Source: Symsagittifera roscoffensis (Eukaryota; Xenacoelomorpha; Acoela; Convolutidae). From it: a stretch of 64,000 nucleotides of DNA. Location: assembly GCF_963678635.1 (NCBI RefSeq), contig NC_087063.1, positions 41,182,759-41,246,758 on the forward strand. Reading direction: 5' to 3'. Each line of letters starts with the position of its first letter. Position 1 is the stretch's first letter. The position numbers were made by a program, and so were the translations under genes. Positions 1-10,917 of this stretch are shown here, in pieces. Under the pieces are notes generated by a model that made no database searches, was not told the DNA's origin, and saw nothing but the letters and a program-made list of their open reading frames with translations.

Positions 1-677
1 AATTTCGCGACCAGAAAAAACGCATATGTCTGTTACGTTGCACCAATTCTGAGCTACGGTTCAGCTATCTGGAAACCATCAAAAGGTGACTTAGGAATCA
101 TGAAAGTGTGCCGGGGAAAACGATCTCGTGGATTTTCATGACAAGCAATAGCCATGCCTATAAAGACAAACTTGTAAAACTTAACACACTTCCTTTGTCT
201 CTATACCAAGAGCTTCATGTTGGACTGCTGTTTGCAAAAATACTAGCTGGAAAAGTTGACATCGACTGGAGAAATCATGTAAGCATTACTGACGTTGGAA
301 ACCGAAAAGCTCAAATGACACGAAATTTCTTCTGCAAACAAAAGCGTCTGACGAAGTGCAAGTCGGATCTCCGGTTTCGGGCATGTCGTCTTGCTAATCT
401 GTACAACGAATACTTCAAGTTTGACATATTTTTTGACCCAGAATGCAACAACAGGCTTCTAGGAATGTACGCGAAGTTTTTCAAAACTCGCCACAACGAA
501 TCAGTTACATGCACTTGGCGCATTTTATGCGAATGCAACAATTGTAGTGACCTAAAGAAACTTACAGTTATAACTGAAAACTAAACTTTGAACACTGCTA
601 TGACTGGGTTTTATATGAACCCTTGGATTTTATTCCTAAATCCTTTGTTATTAGTATTAATATTATTATTATTATTA
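1..677 (+). pseudogene. 3' end of a non-LTR (LINE) retrotransposon, frameshifted
   Basis: The first frame reads through a typical reverse-transcriptase C-terminal motif (APILSYGSAIW, about bases 38-70). The continuing homology then moves to the frame at 108-584, with a frameshift around 105-140. The second piece (LPLSLYQELHVGLLFAKIL, then a basic and aromatic tail) looks like the region after the RT thumb in CR1/Jockey-like LINEs. A short 3' UTR follows and ends in an ATT microsatellite at about 657-677, a usual LINE 3' tail. This is a degraded, 5'-truncated copy cut by the window edge. The clade assignment is a guess. Confidence 0.6.
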
Positions 678-679
678 AG

Positions 680-832
680 CTTTCATTGGCTGAGTGCTTA
701 GCGCGTGAGACTCATATTCTCTGAGTCAATGTAGATTCCACAACGAATCCGAGACGTAGCCAATTTTTTTTTTACTAATTCGAGGCTTATTTCTACTTTT
801 TCTTATTGCAATTTATAGAGCTGCGAGGTAGA
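680..832 (+). mobile_element. tRNA-derived SINE, diverged copy
   Basis: An A-box-like stretch (TGGCTGAGTGCTTAG) is followed by a weak B box (ACGAATCCGAG) and the segment TACTAATTCGAGGCTTATTTC, ending near TATAGAGCTGC. The same order is seen in the better copy at 6164-6352, which identifies the family. A tail-like hairpin of the same family lies further on at 1376-1418. Confidence 0.5.
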
Positions 833-989
833 TACGTTTGTACAATTTAATTGTTTGTTTTATTTCAGGCGAGTGATGATTTTTAATTGATCGAAAACGT
901 TCTCATTGATTGTTTTCTCTTGTTATTTTTAGTCATTTTATTGGTAAGAGAAGTTTGTTTTTTGAGTTTCCGAAGTTTTTTTATGAAAA

Positions 990-1235
990 CATTTTCATTC
1001 GGCTCAACATGTTTCTACCCAGGTTTTGTCATTTTTTAAACCTCTGATTATGTTTTTTTCTATGCTCAATAAGCATTCAATTGTTTGACTTGGAATGTTT
1101 TTCCCAGGAACTATTTTTTGCTTTTGAGCCGAATTTTATTCAGCTCAACCTGTTTCTGCTCAGGTTTTGTCAGTTTTTTTACCGCTTATTAGGTTGTTTT
1201 TCGATGCAGAATTAGCATTCAATTGTTTGACTTGG
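990..1235 (+). repeat. Two-copy imperfect tandem repeat (period about 142)
   Basis: The stretch beginning at about 990 (GGCTCAACATGTTTCTACCC, then AGGTTTTGTCA and GCATTCAATTGTTTGACTTG) recurs from about 1132 with scattered substitutions. No coding potential is evident. It is probably a local duplication of intergenic DNA. Confidence 0.6.
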
Positions 1236-1375
1236 GTTTTTTTTTCTAGAAGAAACTTTTTTTAAGACAAAATCAAGACAAAGATATGAAATTTTTGGTA
1301 GGTAATTTTTTTTGTTCCATTTTGTGCGACTGCAGTCTCATTTTGTGTCGGTTATTTTGTAATGCTATATTTTTG

Positions 1376-1418
1376 TGGCATCGCAAGTGATGCGAAGCTT
1401 TGCTTCGCCTCTTTGTGT
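1376..1418 (+). repeat. SINE-tail-like hairpin (GCGAAGC...GCTTCGC)
   Basis: GATGCGAAGCTTTGCTTCGCCTC folds on itself and matches the tail of the SINE at 6164-6352 and a stretch at 15770-15805. It is preceded each time by a segment like GCAAGTG(A/G)TGCGAAGC. Confidence 0.4.
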
Positions 1419-1430
1419 ATAATAAGTTAA

Positions 1431-2163
1431 AATCAACTTCTTCTGTACATATGAGCTGGAACTAAAGTCCCTGTTTGGCAGTGCCAAGTTCCACATTTTC
1501 AAATTTGGCCCGGAGCTAGCTGTACTTTCTTTAACTTGAAACTTGCAAATTGAAAAAATTGTCGGCCTATCATTTGTCTTGAGAAAATACCATAATGATG
1601 CAAGTAAATGAGTTCCTTTTTTTCAGTTTTAGGATGAAAGCAATGAATGAATCCTTGTTCTGTTTTTCACAAATTTTGCCCTGATTGGTTCGAATTTTCG
1701 TCTCTGAGCATGTTAGAGAACTCGTGCCCTCTCGTGAAATATTTTGAAACTTTATATCTACTTCTTACACATCAAGATTTAGCGAACACCGTGTAACAGT
1801 ACAAATGTTTTTTCCGACCCAATTTGATTCATCAATTGAACCGGAAAAAAATTGTTTTAAACAACAGTAGAAAATAATAAAAATAGCATTTAAAAAATTT
1901 TTCAACTAAATATATCTCTCTGCTTTTTGAAATGCATTCTTTATACATAATTTGTCTTGATGCTTTCCAATTTAGTACATGTTAGTAATACATTGTTTTT
2001 GAGCTTCCAATTGGAATGCAGTCCTTTTTTCATATTTCATCGAAAAAATTACTCGACTATGCCTAGCCTATATCCTCAATGGAACCTATGGAAAACTCCG
2101 AAGTTCTTTGGGCTCTCTTTAAACAACTCGATGAGTGATTTTAAAATTCAATTTTGTTTTTAG
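1431..2163. other. AT-rich stretch, no recognised feature
   Basis: Only short, low-complexity frames are present. I see no gene, repeat boundary or RNA gene here. It is either upstream intergenic DNA or an intron of the Acf1 gene, whose 5' exons are not seen. Confidence 0.5.
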
Positions 2164-2576
2164 CAGGGGCGGATCTAGGATTTTCTCGAGGGGGGGGGCG
2201 GATTTTCAAAAAAAATTCGAAAATTTTGACCTTTTTTTTTTAGGTCGACCAAATTGATTTTTCGAGCTCTCCCAAAGCACTGTTTTGCCCCTATTTCGGC
2301 TAAATTTTGTGCGCCGCAGGCAATTTTTTGAAAAACAGTCAAAATAGCCGTTTTTGGGCACTTTTTGAAAAATTTTGACAAAAATCGCGTTTTTTTTTGG
2401 CGCGCGCTTCCCCTCAAAGTTAGTATATATTGGCGCCAAAGGCGCCTTTAGAAAAATTTTAGGGTCGGTCGGCCAAAAATAGATTTCTGAAAAAGTGTCA
2501 AAGGGGGGACCCTTTGGGTCGGCAGGGGGTCGAATCCGCCCCTGGTCGTCCGCCCCCCCCCCTAAATCCGCCCCTG
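2164..2576 (+). mobile_element. hAT-like MITE, copy 1 (413 bp, 8-bp target duplication)
   Basis: The element starts CAGGGGCGGATCTAGGA and ends in the reverse complement, CTAAATCCGCCCCTG. It is flanked by the exact 8-bp duplication GTTTTTAG (2156-2163 and 2577-2584), the target-site length of hAT transposons. A second terminal-like CCGCCCCTG lies inside near 2535, suggesting a nested or partly duplicated end. Open frames inside it are shared with other copies but resemble no transposase. It is a non-autonomous element. Confidence 0.9.
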
Positions 2577-2877
2577 GTTTTTAGCGTGTTTTTTATGTAG
2601 TTAACATGTTAACTTGTTAAAAACGTTTATGTTAACAATATGACAGCCCTGTCTGTAATTAAACTTAGCTAAAACTATAAGAAATTTTGGAAAGTGTTTC
2701 TGAAAGAAATGAGTTTCTTTTTTTAACCATTGATTTTTGACTTTCCTTTATGAACAAAGGTTGTGTGGCAGTCAAATGAAAATAATCATGTGAACTCAGA
2801 AAATCTGCTATGCAAATTGAAAAAAAATGGCGGAATAAAAGAGGTCTGAACTTAAAAGATTTGTTTTTTTTTCACAG
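2577..2877. other. AT-rich stretch before the first visible Acf1 exon
   Basis: No feature is recognised beyond the pyrimidine tract and acceptor (TTTTTTTTTCACAG) that ends at 2877. Confidence 0.5.
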
Positions 2878-3088
2878 GATGAATTCATCCAGCGACTGTC
2901 GCTAGATAGATTGGGCTATCAAAACTTCTTTGGGCCGATTCCTCTTCCAGATTTCACTCTAAACACTGAAGAAATAGCTGAGCGAAATCAAGTGCTGATG
3001 AGAGCAAATCTTTTTCTAGCTGGTAGTTCAAAAACACCTCAAGCATACGACTCTAAAGGAGCTGAACGCAAACGCTTGATGCATACAG
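2878..3088 (+). CDS. BAZ1A: Acf1 exon (first visible)
   Basis: The exon follows a strong acceptor (TTTTTTTTTCACAG) and ends at ACAG|GTAAAA, leaving one base for the next codon. It reads DEFIQRLSLDRLGYQNFF and onwards without a stop. The first in-frame Met (2911) need not be the start, because the frame is open back to the acceptor. Earlier exons are expected upstream. Confidence 0.75.
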
Positions 3089-6000
3089 GTAAAATTTAAC
3101 AGCTAGGCTAAACGGGTTAATTGTTTATTTAACGGGTATTAAAATCGCACTCAGAAATGAATCCTGAGTTGCTGTGGATTTTGGCTTACATTATATATTT
3201 GTTGCAAATTATTAAGGCAGACCATTTAATCATGGCGGAAGGACCAATTATCAAGCTGTTTTTTTTTCTTATGATGAACAGTAAATGTGCTCTCGATGAG
3301 GCCAGAGCAATTTTTGTTATAGAGAGTGAGGGTCAGCCGAAGCAAAAGAAAGCGAAAACTTGCGCAGCTATTAATGGATCGGTAACTGTTAAAGTAGAAA
3401 ATAAGGAAGACATGGAGATTATGGACACTAAGCCCCGAAAGAGTGAATTGGATGAGAAATTAGAAGAGGTAATTTAATTATGTCTTCTTGAAGTATTCCT
3501 GTCGTATATGAAATCAACCTTCAAATAACCATAACCTAGCATTGAATGATGTGAATGCATTTTTATTTTAAAGAAGAAGCATTCTTAAAAGGAAGGCAAA
3601 CTCCACTATCGAACAGCAAAAGTGAAAAGGTCACAAAAACGTGAACTAATTTGATTCCGTTAATTTAATCAAATTATAAATCATAAATTTTCGATCATAA
3701 ATTCAAAAACTTTAAAAAATTCACGTCTATTATTTTTTTTTCTAGTTCGAAAGTTGAGATATTACAAAATACAAGTTTTTTTTTCTGTTCTTTGCATTCA
3801 TTGACTCTTTTCCAACTGTCTGTTGGCTGTTCAGATTTTTTTAGTTAACTTTGATTGTGCTTTTCAGCTGCGAAAACAGAAGGAGCGCGAAGAAAAACGA
3901 CTGAAGATGGAATGGATGAAGAAATGGAGCAAAATAAGAGACGATTTAGAGCTAGAGGATCACAAAGAGATAACTCCTATGCCCACTGCCATGTCACAAC
4001 ACCTGGGTCTAACCACTTTCACGGGGGATGCCATTTTCCCGGGAATCGTATCCGTTCTTGATTTCATCAACACATTCGGAGAAATGCTGAAAGTTGACAA
4101 GTATCTAGCGCAGAACAAATTGACATTTGCCGATATCATGGAGGCTTTGCACGATTCAAATGTGTCGGGAAAGTTGTTCCTAATTTTATCGTGTCTTGTG
4201 ACGAATGTGTTGACTTGTCTTGACGAATTGATATCTTTTGATCTAACGGTAGAAGAGCAATCGGAAATAGTATCGGAGATATCTAACTGGGACTGTGTTA
4301 GTCACGAAAACCAGAATGCGCTGCTGAAGGCCAGTGAGACTGTATTTTTCTGTCTTTCCCACCTAGGACTGCCCTTGACGAGGTTACCAGTGAACCCTTA
4401 CACAATGTCAGAAGTGTTAAGACTTCTCTTTTCTGCGTCTGGATTCAAATCTATAACCGAGATAATGAAACTGAAGTTAGTTCAATTAGAATTTTGTTTC
4501 AGCTTTACATATTTGTTAAATTCTGTTCGCTAACCAAACGGTCAGCTTTTCCTTGAACTCACTGGAAATATAAGTATAATTTTTTTCATGTAAGTTTTTT
4601 TGTGGCTTTCCGATTTCTTAGAAAATTTTCCCTAATTTTGAGGCCGTGGCTCATGCTGCTGGAAAATCCTTTTTTATGTGTATGATAGTAAAAATTTCGA
4701 AACACCATTCTACTCTTTGAAATTTTCCTGAGGAACTGTGAATTAATTTGTGATTTTGAGGGCGAGTAGATGGAATACGTTTGATGTGAGAGAGGATCCA
4801 ATGGTTGACTTCAAGAGCTGCCACAGCAGAATCCTGAACAGACTGGAGTACAAGTCTGTCTACAGACTAAACATAGAAGAGAAAGTGAAGATTCTCAACT
4901 GTCTGTGTGACGAACTGCTGTCCATAAAGCCCGAACTGAAGGAACGAGTGAGCAATAGTGCGGAACTGATAGCCGAGACGAGAAATGAAATTAAGAAGTT
5001 CCAGAAAAATGAAGCGAAGTGGAAACGAGATCTGATGACTGCGCGGTTAGTCTGGTGTAATCCTAGAAAAAATCACGTCTACTTCGTGGCAGTGTCATTT
5101 TTTGGTCAATGATTTTTATGTATTTTTGGTTTTTAATGCCAAAAGTTTGCTGCTTCAAAATGTGTTGGTTATCTCAGAAGCAAAAATGAATTAAAGAAAT
5201 TTTTATTGATTGAGATTGAAACTAAGTGACTGATTTAATCACTCGAAACCAAAAATTCAATTTTCTCCTAGTCAAGGCTGCTCTTCGAATCCTTCTGTGG
5301 ATAATTTTGAAATCAGTTATACTTTTACAAGCTCAAGTCTGGAAGTACCTGCGACCTAGATTTAGACCACAGGTCTGGTTTAACAACGTTAAATGAAAAC
5401 GTAAAAAACAGGGGCTTTAATAACAATGCAGCCATGGAACTAGCGATTCAATATTTATTTTCAAACATGCATGTGCCTCCACCCAGTACATGATTTTAAT
5501 GATCCGATTATTGTTCTGACCATTGTAACCTAAGAGGAGCTTTGTATTCGGATGTTTTAATTTTGTTTTTATTTTGTTTAATTTTGTTTGAACGTAGTGA
5601 AGACTCTTATCTAGGTCGCGATGGTTTTTGTTTTAAAGGAAAAGTTTTTAAATGCTCTAATACTACAGAAGTACATTCATAAAAATAAACGCATTTATAA
5701 ATTCATATTTACACTAGCAAACATCTAGTGTGTTAGTAGGAACCTTCTTTTTTCTAACCCAACTCGCAAATAGTGTTCATTGAAAGTGTTCAATTATACG
5801 GAAATTTCACTGAAGCATTGGAAATTTTTGCATATACAAAACAGTCCGAAAAATCATGACATGAGCAAAAAAAAACATTTTGCTACAAAACATTCCGGCT
5901 TAAGGTCGCTGTTGGGCGCGCGTCGCCACATTGCGGTGATATCCGGTTCTAAGTTTTGTCCTACCCTCTGTTGGCAAGCTCGCAACTTGTTGGCGCGATT

Positions 6001-9000
6001 GCGTCAGTCACTATTTTGTTGTTTGCAGTTTAAGCATAAAACAAATATTACCTGGGACTGTTGTGTATCGGGCTGTTTTATATGGGACTGATTTGTACAG
6101 ATGTGGAAATTGCATAGCATATGTTCTCTGCTTTATCTGTGCCTAGTGTTCGCTATTAATTAAGCGTCTGTGGCTGAGTGGTTAGTGCGTCAGACTCAAA
6201 ATTTCTAGGTCGAAGTAGGTAGGTTCGAATCTTAGATAGGTTCGAATCCGAGATGTAGCCGAGTTTTTACTAATTCGAGGCTTATTTCCACTCTATAGAG
6301 CTGCTTTTTGTCGTGTTCTCGCTAGAGTTTGCGAAGCGAAGCTTCGCCTCTGTGTTATATATGCATTTTTTGAGTTCAATTCAATTTCGTTTGCTGGAAG
6401 GTTGACAAATAGCGCTCTCATGTTACGAAAGTGAAAAGGTCAAGAAAAATGTGATCCAATAAATCCATAAAATTGAGTTATTTTTTATCAAAAAAAGTGC
6501 CAATCATAGCTTGTTCTTGAAATTCAAAGAGCTTTAACGCCGTCTTTTTTTTCTGAAATGCGAAAATTGAGATATTTCACCATTCAAAATGTTTTTTTCT
6601 GTTCACTTGCCTTCATTGACTTTTTCCCACTGTCTGTTGGCGATGATCTTGTTTTCCGCGCAAAATCAGGCGCCATAAATAATCATCGGAATGGTTTGAG
6701 TGATATATCATATTAAGGTTTTTTCAGTCGTGATTCGAATTGGTCATCTAAGCTAAAAAAAAACTTGATTAAACTAAACGAAAACTAGTTTAAGAGTCTT
6801 CATATAGCACCTCTTTGAGAAAAATGTTTTTTTTTTAAAAAATTTTTGTGCAAAAAATAGAAGAAAATTAGTTTGTTTTTCTTGTTTTGAAGTCAGCTGT
6901 CGATTGTGGCGAATTCACTCACTTTCTACGCATGTGTGTGTAGTTTGTATTGAATGTGGTCGGAATATTCTGTGTTGCCTGCACAGCAACGGGTTATCGT
7001 TGTTTTGTTTACGCTTGGACTAATGGTGCTCAAAAATCTATCGTCTTAATTTCCGTAGTGGCGACAAGAATACAATGAATGGAGTCTGATATATTAACTG
7101 GATGGCCACGATATCAGTGCGATAAGTGCAAAGCGTGATTTGTCAGTGCCATATCAGTACAAGCAAATCAAAATCAGTGCAAAAAAATTTTCACCGCATT
7201 TGTTCACTAAATCTTTAAATTTGAAATAGGCGCACACGTTATAATTTTCTGGTAATATGAGCAGCTCAAAAATTTTTAAAGCCAAACATAAAAAAAATTA
7301 AATATAAGTTATTTCGAATTGTGCTAAAAGTTGTGTGAAAAATAGAAAAACATCTTTCTCCAGAAATGTTCAGTGCCAGGCATTCATTTTTATCAGTGCC
7401 AGCGATTTTTCGGATACCGTGACCTCTTGATTAAATTAGCTGTATAGCCATTTGTGGACCGTTACCTAAACTCTTACGTCAAATTACACATCTTTTCTTT
7501 CCATTTTTTATTTTTTTTTTGAGAGCAAAATAAAAAGAAGCTACTGTTGCTTAGTATTGACTTTATGATTGGCACGTGAATTTTTAAAAAACGGAATATG
7601 TCGTGCAGCACTGTGACTGATTTTCAACTAAGCGTTGACAAACTGGGTTAAGCAAAAATAAAAGAAATACCTGTACCGATTTTAGGACTAGAAGATGGTT
7701 AGGGTAAGATGTTGCACAGTCAAAAATGATAATGCGTTGGGTAAGAAGTGCTGTTAATTCAATTTCAACATTTATCTCAATTTGGCCCTTTTACACGTTC
7801 CCCCAAAATTTCATAGTTTTATGTGTTTTTACGACCACATGCGCGATGTAAAATATTAAGAACAAACCTGTTCGCAACATTTAGTTTGTTCACCATGCAA
7901 AATTTTTTTCGACTAACATCGCAAGAAATACCGATTGTTCTTATAGGCTTAGGTGAAATTTTGCTTTCATACACAGGCTTATTTTTCTAATCAAGATTGC
8001 GTTTGTAATAATGGTACAATTGTTTATGGTTTCTGAAATTTAAATGCTTCAATATTTACTTTTTCGAATAAGAATTTGAAAAAATCTTTCGAGTTCAGCA
8101 GGGAATCTTTGGCAACGGTCTGTTTGATTTTTTAGGGTTTGGAGGCAACAAATGATGAACAGTGAAGCAGTTAAATCCAGTGACAAATCGGATCCAAACG
8201 ACGTCATGTCTGTACTGCAACACCTCATGAAGATGGACGCGGACTCCTTGGAACAGCACAAAAGGTCACTCATCGATCTCATTATCAGTCTAGATGTTGA
8301 TGATTTTCTTGACAATGGTCCTGCTATTTTGGAACACCTGGAGGCACACCAGATTCTAGAAATCGAAGCTATTTTCAGTAAAGACTCAACACATGGGGAT
8401 GAGATTTTTGCATCAGAAGACGAGAGACGTGATTTCTACAGAACAGTTGACTTCATTGTTGAGCAGATTAATGCGCGTTCGGATGCTGAAGAAAATAAAT
8501 GGATCAGACTGATGTTCGAGTATCAAACGACTTGGGGAATTACTCCCGTTGGACAAGACAGGGTACACAGGAGGTACTGGAAGTTTAGAAGCATTCCTGG
8601 AATATTTGTGGAAGAAGATCCAGAGTTTCGAAAATGGGCAGAGCTGAACGGGTTCAAAGGTCATTACAAGCCTCCGTGTTTGGAAGAAAAACCGAACTGG
8701 GAAATTGAGGAAATGGCAGAACAAGGCTTCAACGGGGAACCTATGTTTCCCAAATGGCCTCAACTGAATTCGATTCCCTCGGGGAAGGATCTCAAATCTA
8801 CATGGTCGTTTTATTCCACTCAATCTGCAATAGACAATCTTATTGCCAGCTTGAATGCCAGGGGCATGAGAGAATTGTCACTGAAAGAGAATCTTATCTC
8901 TATAAAGAAATATTTGTTCCAAGAATTGCAAAAGTTGGAATCACAGGAAGTGTTTGAGATGCTGACTGAATACGATCCCAATGAAATGAACAACCAGTGC

Positions 9001-10026
9001 GCAAATTTAGACTTGGTCGAAATTTTCTGCAAAACATGCAAAATATTTTTCGAACGGTTAGCCAATGGTCCTTTCCTCAACCAATCCTTAACAAACCAAG
9101 ACAGACAGCAAATCTTTTCGCAAATAAACCGCGGGTTTATAAGAGATTCAAATGCTTCTGTGAGCGGCGCAACTTCAGTGCAGTCATACGCCGAAATTTT
9201 GTGCAAATTGACTTCAGCTATAAGAAAAGACTACCTTAGCGCACCTCTTGTATCTAAGTACAACGACGACCAATTTTTGGTGGTGGAAGCAAGCATTGCC
9301 GACGATAATTCTCAATCAGATGGCGAAGGTATGGATTCGAATGTAGTCATAGAAATACGGCCCTTCATCGAACGATGGATGACAGCGTTGCAATCCAGCT
9401 CGGGGTTTGCTCAATTATTTCTGTATCTTCAAGTGTTGAATATGTCAATAAAATGGTCAAAGTCGGCCGGTAATGTTTCGGCCAATTTTGGTATTAAGAA
9501 AATATGCAGTTCTTGTTTTGTCAATTCAACAGGAATGAATGACCACCTGCAAATGTGCAAGGTTTGCAATGTTGCCTATCACAAAAACGAGTACTGTTTC
9601 GGCCTGAAGCATGGCACTATTTGCGGCAACTGTCACAGATACAAGTCCAAGCTCTCATGTAGAAATTTAAAACACGAGCCTCACAACAACAACACAATGT
9701 CTCGAAACGGACGATCAATAGGAAAAACAGGTAGTGAGTCAACAGCACCTAACGAAGATTCTAGACCGGAAAAAGAAGATATTTTCGCAGTGTTGCCAGT
9801 TTTAGACGACGGAGTTTTCTGTGCGCTCTGCGGATTAGGTGGTTTTGTTCTGTGTTGCGAAACTTGTGACAAAATGTTTCATCTGAAATGTGCCGATCCG
9901 CCTTTGAAAGATGTACCTAAGAATGACTGGTTTTGTCAATTGTGTACAAAGAAAGTAACACATCCAGAGTTTGAACTTACAAAACGATCAAGACAGAGAA
10001 ATAGAATACAGGATTTGATGCAATAG
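2878..10026 (+). CDS. BAZ1A: ACF1/BAZ1A-like chromatin-remodelling subunit, five visible exons
   Basis: Proposed join: 2878-3088, 3221-3468, 3868-4475, 4761-5045, 8136-10026, about 1,080 residues, with matching splice phases. In the family, ACF1 partners the ISWI ATPase in the nucleus to slide and space nucleosomes. The order seen is charged linker; DDT domain (GDAIFPGIVSVLDFINTFGE, about 4027-4230); WHIM-type motifs, including RVHRRYWKFRSIPGIFVEE and a later WSFYSTQSAIDNLIASLN; then two PHD-type Cys/His fingers. Drosophila Acf1 also has two PHD fingers, but the usual C-terminal bromodomain is absent here because a TAG stop follows 27 residues after the last finger cysteine. The WAC domain would lie upstream and was not found. 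Family assignment is firm; exon 3's start is the least certain boundary. Confidence 0.88.
3221..3468 (+). CDS. BAZ1A: Acf1 exon with Lys/Glu-rich linker
   Basis: The acceptor at 3219-3220 (ATTAAGGCAG) was chosen because it restores the phase left by the previous exon. A better pyrimidine tract ends at 3281, but using it would break the frame. The exon ends GAAGAG|GTAATT in phase 0. The peptide is low-complexity and charged (QPKQKKAKT, ELDEKLEE). Confidence 0.6.
3590..3833 (+). repeat. Dispersed intronic repeat, copy A
   Basis: The segment runs from AAAGTGAAAAGGTCACAAAAA through GAGATATTACA to TTCATTGACTCTTTTCC and ACTGTCTGTTGG. The same order of blocks is found at about 6405-6645, and a weaker version at 14865-15200. 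The copy ends next to the 3' splice site of this intron. Confidence 0.6.
3868..4475 (+). CDS. BAZ1A: Acf1 exon encoding the DDT domain
   Basis: The acceptor TGCTTTTCAG at 3867 continues the phase-0 frame as LRKQKEREEKRLKMEWMKKW. The DDT domain follows, with the characteristic VLDFINTFGE helix and the later MSEVLRLLFSASG segment. The exon ends CTGAA|GTTAGT, leaving two bases. DDT/WHIM modules in this family contact the ISWI ATPase and linker DNA. Confidence 0.85.
4761..5045 (+). CDS. BAZ1A: Acf1 exon encoding the post-DDT helical (WHIM1-like) region
   Basis: The acceptor GTGATTTTGAG at 4760 completes a Lys codon and continues ASRWNTFDVRED. The YKSVYRLNIEEKVKILNCLC stretch matches the conserved 'x-L-t-x-x-E-K-x-K-I-L' block of BAZ1A homologues. 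It ends GCGCG|GTTAGT, and the two left-over bases fit the first base of the exon at 8136. Confidence 0.82.
6164..6352 (+). mobile_element. tRNA-derived SINE, best copy
   Basis: The A box is TGGCTGAGTGGTTAG (6171-6185) and the B box GGTTCGAATCC (6239-6249), in the spacing of a class II (Leu/Ser-like) tRNA. An extra GGTTCGAATC lies just before the B box. A tRNA-unrelated body follows (TACTAATTCGAGGCTTATTTC) and the tail ends in the palindromic GCGAAGCGAAGCTTCGC. Extra bases and the missing 3' acceptor stem argue against a working tRNA gene. It sits in an Acf1 intron. Confidence 0.72.
6405..6645 (+). repeat. Dispersed intronic repeat, copy B
   Basis: Shares blocks with 3590-3833: GAAAGTGAAAAGGTCA, AAAATTGAGATATTTCA, TTCATTGACTTTTTCCCAC and TGTCTGTTGGC. 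Immediately downstream of the SINE. Confidence 0.6.
7102..7424. repeat. Possible short inverted-repeat element
   Basis: GGCCACGATATC at the left is nearly the reverse complement of GATACCGTGACC at the right (10 of 12). Several ATCAGTGC motifs lie inside. No clear target duplication is visible, so this is tentative. Confidence 0.3.
8136..10026 (+). CDS. BAZ1A: Acf1 terminal exon: WHIM motifs and two PHD-type fingers
   Basis: The exon begins after the TTTTTTAG acceptor and reads VWRQQMMNSEAVKSSD in phase. The WHIM2-like motif RVHRRYWKFRSIPGIFVEE is near 8559-8615 and WSFYSTQSAIDNLIASLN near 8803-8856. A first Cys/His finger (KICSSC...CKVCNVAYH...CGNC) spans about 9498-9645. A canonical PHD finger (FCALC...CETCDKMFHLKC...WFCQLC) spans about 9817-9945. 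The TAG stop at 10024-10026 leaves no room for a bromodomain. ATTAAA-like polyadenylation signals follow shortly after the stop. Confidence 0.88.
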
Positions 10027-10917
10027 AACATAATGAAACTTAAATTAAATCAATCTTCTATTTGTAAAACTTTTGTTGAATGTTATTTTGAATTGATGTT
10101 AATTTTCTGTTCAAACGTAATTTAATTGTCTTTATTATGCCAGTCGTCGCCGAGCTTTTCGAAATGCGAGATTAAAACGCTTACCTGTCCAAGTATTACT
10201 TGTCTCAGTGAGGAAACTTATTCAGTGCAACTGAAAAAAGAAAGAGACGTTTATTTGCGTTATCTCCAAGTGTGAAACAACCAAGTGATTTTTACTTATA
10301 TAGGTCTTGATGATTTTTTGTTGACTTTGGTTTTCAGGAAAAAGTCCAAAATTGGTTCACACTCAAATTTGATTTTTTCGTGTTTTGAATTTTCATTTCT
10401 TTTCGAAGTTCATTTCGTTTATTCACTTTTTTTTCGAAATTATTCGAGGGAAAAGACGTGAAATTTTTATCCAAGCCCTGAAAGCTTAGTTTCACTCAAG
10501 TAAAACTAGTTTTTGAAGTTTGAAAATTATTATTGAAAAGAAGGTCAATTACGATTTTAACCATACATCTGTTGAGCGTGAAACCTCTAACAGATTTTCC
10601 TTTTTTTCGCAACGCAAATTTTTAAAGCTTTTTGTTTCAGTGTTTACTTGATTACCTTGCGATACGCAAGGACATTGCAATCGGGTACAAGACGTTTTTC
10701 TGTAAACATTTTTGTTCACAGAATGGTCATTTTTGTAGGAATGGTAATTTCAAAACATTTTCAATTTCTTGAAAATTCAGATAAAACTACCCTAATTTAG
10801 GTAATCAAAAGGTAGAGTACGTTTCGGGCTGTAATTTTTTTTTTCAAATACGTTTGAGAAGTAACTTTTTTTCGACTCGCATTTTTTGGCCTACTTTTTA
10901 AGCGTGGATTTTATTTT
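10027..10917. other. Acf1 3' flank, AT-rich intergenic DNA
   Basis: Contains plausible polyadenylation hexamers just after the Acf1 stop. No gene or recognised repeat is seen before the copia-like LTR at 10918. Confidence 0.5.

Larger units (their letters stand above)
5046..8135 (+). other. Large Acf1 intron with repeat insertions
   Basis: The intron is bounded by GTTAGT and a TTTTTTAG acceptor. It contains a tRNA-derived SINE (6164-6352), dispersed repeat copy B (6405-6645) and a possible short inverted-repeat element (7102-7424). The rest is AT-rich with no recognised gene. Confidence 0.7.

Noticed and set aside
2175-2439. Lys/Phe-rich open frames shared by MITE copies (also at 30658-31320 and 41489-41728)
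   Set aside because: Similarity is explained by recent copying of the element; no domain, and AT-run composition. Not treated as a gene.
6164-6260. Functional tRNA-Leu/Ser gene
   Set aside because: Duplicated B-box region, no acceptor-stem pairing and a shared SINE body downstream.
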